Of a stretch of 64,000 bases of DNA, positions 60,889 to 64,000 are shown piece by piece. The position numbers and the translations under genes are program-made. The DNA comes from Shewanella piezotolerans WP3. GTDB taxonomy: Bacteria; Pseudomonadota; Gammaproteobacteria; Enterobacterales; Shewanellaceae. The stretch lies in the NCBI RefSeq assembly GCF_000014885.1, contig NC_011566.1, forward strand, positions 1,860,001-1,924,000, written 5' to 3'. The notes under the pieces are model-generated. The model was not told the DNA's origin, searched no databases, and saw nothing but the letters and a program-made list of their open reading frames with translations. Each line of letters begins with the position of its first letter. Position 1 is the first letter of the stretch.

Positions 60889-63114
60889 ATGAACGATAAA
60901 TCATCAACGATCATCTATACCGAAACTGACGAAGCTCCAGCACTGGCAACTCTTTCTTTGTTACCCATTATCCAGAAGTTTACCCAAAGTGCAGGTGTTG
61001 ACGTTGAGACTCGTGACATTTCATTGTCAGGTCGAATCATCTCAATTTTCCCTGAAAATTTAACAGCAGAACAAAAAATCAGTGATGCATTAGCGGAACT
61101 AGGCGAACTGGCGAAGACGCCAGAAGCTAACATTATTAAGCTGCCAAACATCAGTGCGTCAATCCCACAATTAAAAGCATGTATTTTAGAACTGCAAAAT
61201 AAAGGGTATGACATTCCTAACTACCCTGATGAGCCTGCAAACGATGTTGAAAAAGACATTCAAGCACGTTACGACAAAATTAAAGGCAGCGCGGTAAACC
61301 CTGTATTACGTGAAGGTAACTCTGATCGTCGCGCACCTGGTTCAGTGAAAAAGTTTGCTCAGAAAAACCCACATTCAATGGGCAAATGGTCAACTGACTC
61401 TAAATCTCATGTTGCTCACATGAATGAAGGCGATTTTTACGGTAGTGAAAAGTCTGTCACGCTCGCTGATGCAGGTAGTGTTTCAATTGTATTGAGCAAG
61501 ACCGATGGTTCAGAGCAAGTGCTACGAAATGCAATTGCTTTGCAAGCTGGAGAGGTTATTGATTCTGCAGTGATGAGCAAAGCCGCTTTGGTTAGCTTTT
61601 ATGAGCGCGAAACATTAAACGCTAAAGAGCAGGATGTGCTGTTGTCGCTACACTTGAAAGCCACAATGATGAAAGTCTCTGATCCAATTTTATTCGGCCA
61701 TGCCGTTAAAGTTTACTACAAAGACGTTTTTGCTAAGCACGGTCAACTATTTGAAGAGTTGGGTGTTGATGTCAATAACGGTGTGGGTGATGTTTACGCT
61801 AAAATCGCATCATTACCGGCTGAGCAGAAAGCGGCTATTGAAGCTGATATCGCAGCGGTTTATGCAAGCAGCGCTGAGCTGGCGATGGTTGATTCAGACA
61901 AAGGGATCACCAACTTGCACGTACCAAGTGATGTGATTATTGATGCCTCAATGCCCGCTGCAATCCGTACATCGGGGCAGATGTGGGGGCCTGATGGCCA
62001 ACTAAAAGACATGAAAGCAATGATCCCTGATCGTTGTTATGCGGGTGTGTACCAAGAAACAATTGATTTCTGTATCAACAATGGTGCATTTAATCCAAGC
62101 ACTATGGGTAGTGTACCTAACGTAGGGCTCATGGCCCAAAAAGCGGAAGAGTACGGTAGCCACGACAAGACTTTTGAAATTTCTGATGCAGGCACCGTTA
62201 ACGTCGTTGATCAAAATGGCGTTGTGCTTATGTCGCACAATGTTGAAGCTGGCGACATCTTTAGAATGTGTCAGGTTAAAGACGCGCCAATTCGTGACTG
62301 GGTTAAACTTGCCGTTAACCGTTCACGTTTATCAGCGACTCCAGCTGTATTTTGGTTAGATGCCGCCCGTGCTCACGATGCTGAAATCATCAAAAAGGTT
62401 GAGCTCTACCTGAAAGATCACGATACCAATGGTCTTGAGCTTCATATCATGTCGCCAGTTGAGGCTACACGCTTTACCCTAGCGCGCGTTAAAGCAGGCC
62501 AAGATACGATTTCTGTCACGGGTAACGTTTTACGTGACTACCTAACCGACCTATTCCCAATTCTTGAGCTTGGCACAAGTGCTAAAATGCTATCAATTGT
62601 GCCACTAATGAATGGTGGTGGATTGTTTGAAACAGGTGCAGGTGGTAGTGCGCCTAAGCACGTGCAGCAGGTTGAGAAAGAGGGGCATTTACGTTGGGAT
62701 TCATTGGGTGAGTTCCTCGCGCTCGGTGCCTCTTTAGAGCACCTTAGCCAAACAACCAACAATGCCAGAGCACAGGTATTAGCTGACACGCTAGATTTGG
62801 CAATCGGTCAGTTCCTCGATACAAATAAGTCTCCTTCACGCCGTGTGGGTGAACTTGATAATCGTGGAAGCCACTTCTACCTTGCTATGTATTGGGCTCA
62901 GGCTGTTGCAGCGCAAACGCAAGATAGTGAGTTACAAGCACAATTCACAGCTTTTGCAGAAGCACTGACGAGTAACGAAGAAACAATTGTTGCCGAGTTA
63001 AATGGTGTTCAAGGACCAGCAGTAGACTTAGGCGGTTACTATCGTCTAGACGCGGCAAAGGCATCTGATGCAATGCGTCCAAGTGCAACGCTTAACGCAT
63101 TAATTAACGGCTAG
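60889..63114 (+). CDS. icd: Isocitrate dehydrogenase, NADP-dependent, monomeric type
   Basis: 741 aa, the length of the monomeric enzymes (about 740) rather than the 416-aa dimeric Icd. It oxidatively decarboxylates isocitrate in the TCA cycle. Landmarks: IIYTETDEAPALAT at the start, VNPVLREGNSDRRAP, HVAHMNEGDFYGSE, LELGTSAKMLSIVPLMNGGG and GSHFYLAMYWAQA. It holds the position occupied by dimeric icd in E. coli next to rluE. Confidence 0.97.
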   Translation: MNDKSSTIIYTETDEAPALATLSLLPIIQKFTQSAGVDVETRDISLSGRIISIFPENLTAEQKISDALAELGELAKTPEANIIKLPNISASIPQLKACILELQNKGYDIPNYPDEPANDVEKDIQARYDKIKGSAVNPVLREGNSDRRAPGSVKKFAQKNPHSMGKWSTDSKSHVAHMNEGDFYGSEKSVTLADAGSVSIVLSKTDGSEQVLRNAIALQAGEVIDSAVMSKAALVSFYERETLNAKEQDVLLSLHLKATMMKVSDPILFGHAVKVYYKDVFAKHGQLFEELGVDVNNGVGDVYAKIASLPAEQKAAIEADIAAVYASSAELAMVDSDKGITNLHVPSDVIIDASMPAAIRTSGQMWGPDGQLKDMKAMIPDRCYAGVYQETIDFCINNGAFNPSTMGSVPNVGLMAQKAEEYGSHDKTFEISDAGTVNVVDQNGVVLMSHNVEAGDIFRMCQVKDAPIRDWVKLAVNRSRLSATPAVFWLDAARAHDAEIIKKVELYLKDHDTNGLELHIMSPVEATRFTLARVKAGQDTISVTGNVLRDYLTDLFPILELGTSAKMLSIVPLMNGGGLFETGAGGSAPKHVQQVEKEGHLRWDSLGEFLALGASLEHLSQTTNNARAQVLADTLDLAIGQFLDTNKSPSRRVGELDNRGSHFYLAMYWAQAVAAQTQDSELQAQFTAFAEALTSNEETIVAELNGVQGPAVDLGGYYRLDAAKASDAMRPSATLNALING

Positions 63115-63156
63115 TTATTAACGGCCTGTGTCTTACAGGCCTGTTAAAAAGCCAAT

Positions 63157-63190
63157 AAAAAAGCAGAGTAGATAACTACTCTGCTTTTTT
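63157..63190. terminator. Bidirectional terminator between icd and cspD
   Basis: A 15-bp stem AAAAAAGCAGAGTAG/CTACTCTGCTTTTTT with loop ATAA. Confidence 0.9.
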
Positions 63191-63211
63191 TATTTCTTAT
63201 CACATACTAAA

Positions 63212-63418
63212 CTAGTTAGTGGGTGATATTGCTGACGCGTGCATACCTTTTGGACCTGCTTCTACTTCGAAACTGACGGGTTGACCCGCTTTTAGAGTTC
63301 GATAGCCTTCCATTTCGATGGTAGAATAGTGCGCAAAAACGTCTTCACCGCCAGCATCAGGGCAAATAAACCCGAATCCTTTGGCGTTGTTGAACCATTT
63401 AACAGTTCCGCTTGCCAT
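63212..63418 (-). CDS. cspD: Cold-shock-domain protein CspD
   Basis: 68 aa, one cold-shock domain: GTVKWFNNAKGFGFI (RNP1), DVFAHYSTI (RNP2) and PVSFEVEAGPKG. It binds single-stranded nucleic acid; E. coli CspD inhibits replication in stationary phase. The symbol rests on the divergent clpS neighbour, the E. coli arrangement. Confidence 0.93.
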   Translation of the reverse strand: MASGTVKWFNNAKGFGFICPDAGGEDVFAHYSTIEMEGYRTLKAGQPVSFEVEAGPKGMHASAISPTN

Positions 63419-63657
63419 ACTTCCACTTCCTTCTGTTGTTCACTTCCCAGTAAGATAGTAAAACTTATCAGCGAGGAAAGTCCTTCGCTTACTGAACAGA
63501 ATGAAAGCAGAAAAGCGTGTTGTCAAGCATATTTTAACATCCGAGCAACATTTTACGAACAAAGTGGTACACACTATTTAGTAGGATTTATGTTATTAAA
63601 TAGATAGAGTTGGATAATCAATTGGAACAAGCCAAGACTAGAGGCTAGTATTGAAGC

Positions 63658-63966
63658 ATGAGCAGAACAGAAAATATTGAACATGTAGAAGAGAGTGTTG
63701 AGTCAGAGTTAAAACAGCCTTCTATGTATAAAGTTATATTAAATAACGATGATTACACTCCGATGGACTTCGTTATTGAGATTTTACAGCTATTTTTTAG
63801 AAAAGATGAAGCACAGGCCACTGAAATTATGCTTGCGATTCATCATAAGGGGAAGGGGATTTGCGGCATTTACCCTTTTGGTATTGCAGAAACTAAGGTC
63901 GCTCAGGTAAATCAGTTTGCAAGACAAAACGAACATCCGTTATTGTGTTCTTTAGAGGAGGCCTAA
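63658..63966 (+). CDS. clpS: ClpS adaptor protein
   Basis: 102 aa. The N-end rule adaptor for ClpAP: YKVILNNDDYTPMDFVIEILQLFF contains the N-degron pocket Asp residues and Met gate, HHKGKGICGIYPFGIAETKV follows. clpA would be expected next, but the 34 bp left in the window do not reach its start codon. Confidence 0.96.
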   Translation: MSRTENIEHVEESVESELKQPSMYKVILNNDDYTPMDFVIEILQLFFRKDEAQATEIMLAIHHKGKGICGIYPFGIAETKVAQVNQFARQNEHPLLCSLEEA

Positions 63967-64000
63967 TTTGGTTGAATCTGTTGTTAATTTTTGGGGGTGC

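Overview
The window looks like a chromosomal segment of a marine gammaproteobacterium, most likely Shewanella. The reasons are gene content and order: lldP beside a D-lactate dehydrogenase start, rnt/motY divergent, ybgC-tolQRAB-pal-cpoB followed by tRNA-Lys genes, acs with a CrbS-like transporter-kinase and a CrbR-like regulator, aroH-ppsR/ppsA-ydiJ, leucine dehydrogenase, rluE-nudJ-mnmA-hflD-purB with a monomeric icd, and cspD/clpS. Genus is inferred from remembered synteny, not from a search.

Layout. 1-7.4 kb: a lactate-uptake region. A D-lactate dehydrogenase start (cut by the edge) and the permease lldP are on the minus strand, then a Cache-domain histidine kinase/LuxR-type regulator pair on plus, then a DcaP-like porin on minus. 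lldP and the porin carry the same 40-bp dyad upstream, each with an FNR-type box exactly 193 bp further out. 7.4-16 kb: purMN divergent from upp, a NhaC-like transporter, a 2-Cys peroxiredoxin, a hydrolase, and rnt/motY. 16-16.6 kb: a candidate small RNA on minus. 16.6-25.1 kb: a lipoprotein prolyl oligopeptidase, the complete Tol-Pal operon, and a partly decayed tRNA-Lys array. 26-32 kb: a second porin, grxA, a helicase, and a LysR regulator divergent from an S-adenosylhomocysteinase-like gene. 32-41 kb: the acetate module (acs, CrbS-like kinase, CrbR-like regulator), a repeat lipoprotein and a PuuB-like oxidase. 41-50 kb: aroH, ppsR/ppsA and ydiJ, linking PEP synthesis to the shikimate entry step and 2-hydroxyacid oxidation. 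50-55 kb: small regulators, lipoproteins and uncharacterised genes around leucine dehydrogenase. 55-64 kb: roxA, the purB-hflD-mnmA-nudJ-rluE cluster, monomeric icd, cspD and clpS; clpA would lie just past the edge.

Two families of short inverted-repeat elements (MITE-like, no coding capacity) are scattered in the intergenic spaces. One has ends ATACCAATCAGTATAA, the other ATACCAATTGCATTAA. One remnant supplies the stop codon of nudJ.

Most of the window is core genome. The least explained parts are the lldP/porin regulatory module with its two-component system, the small RNA candidate, the tRNA-like 93-mers in the Lys array, the divergent adenosylhomocysteinase, and the MITE-like families.
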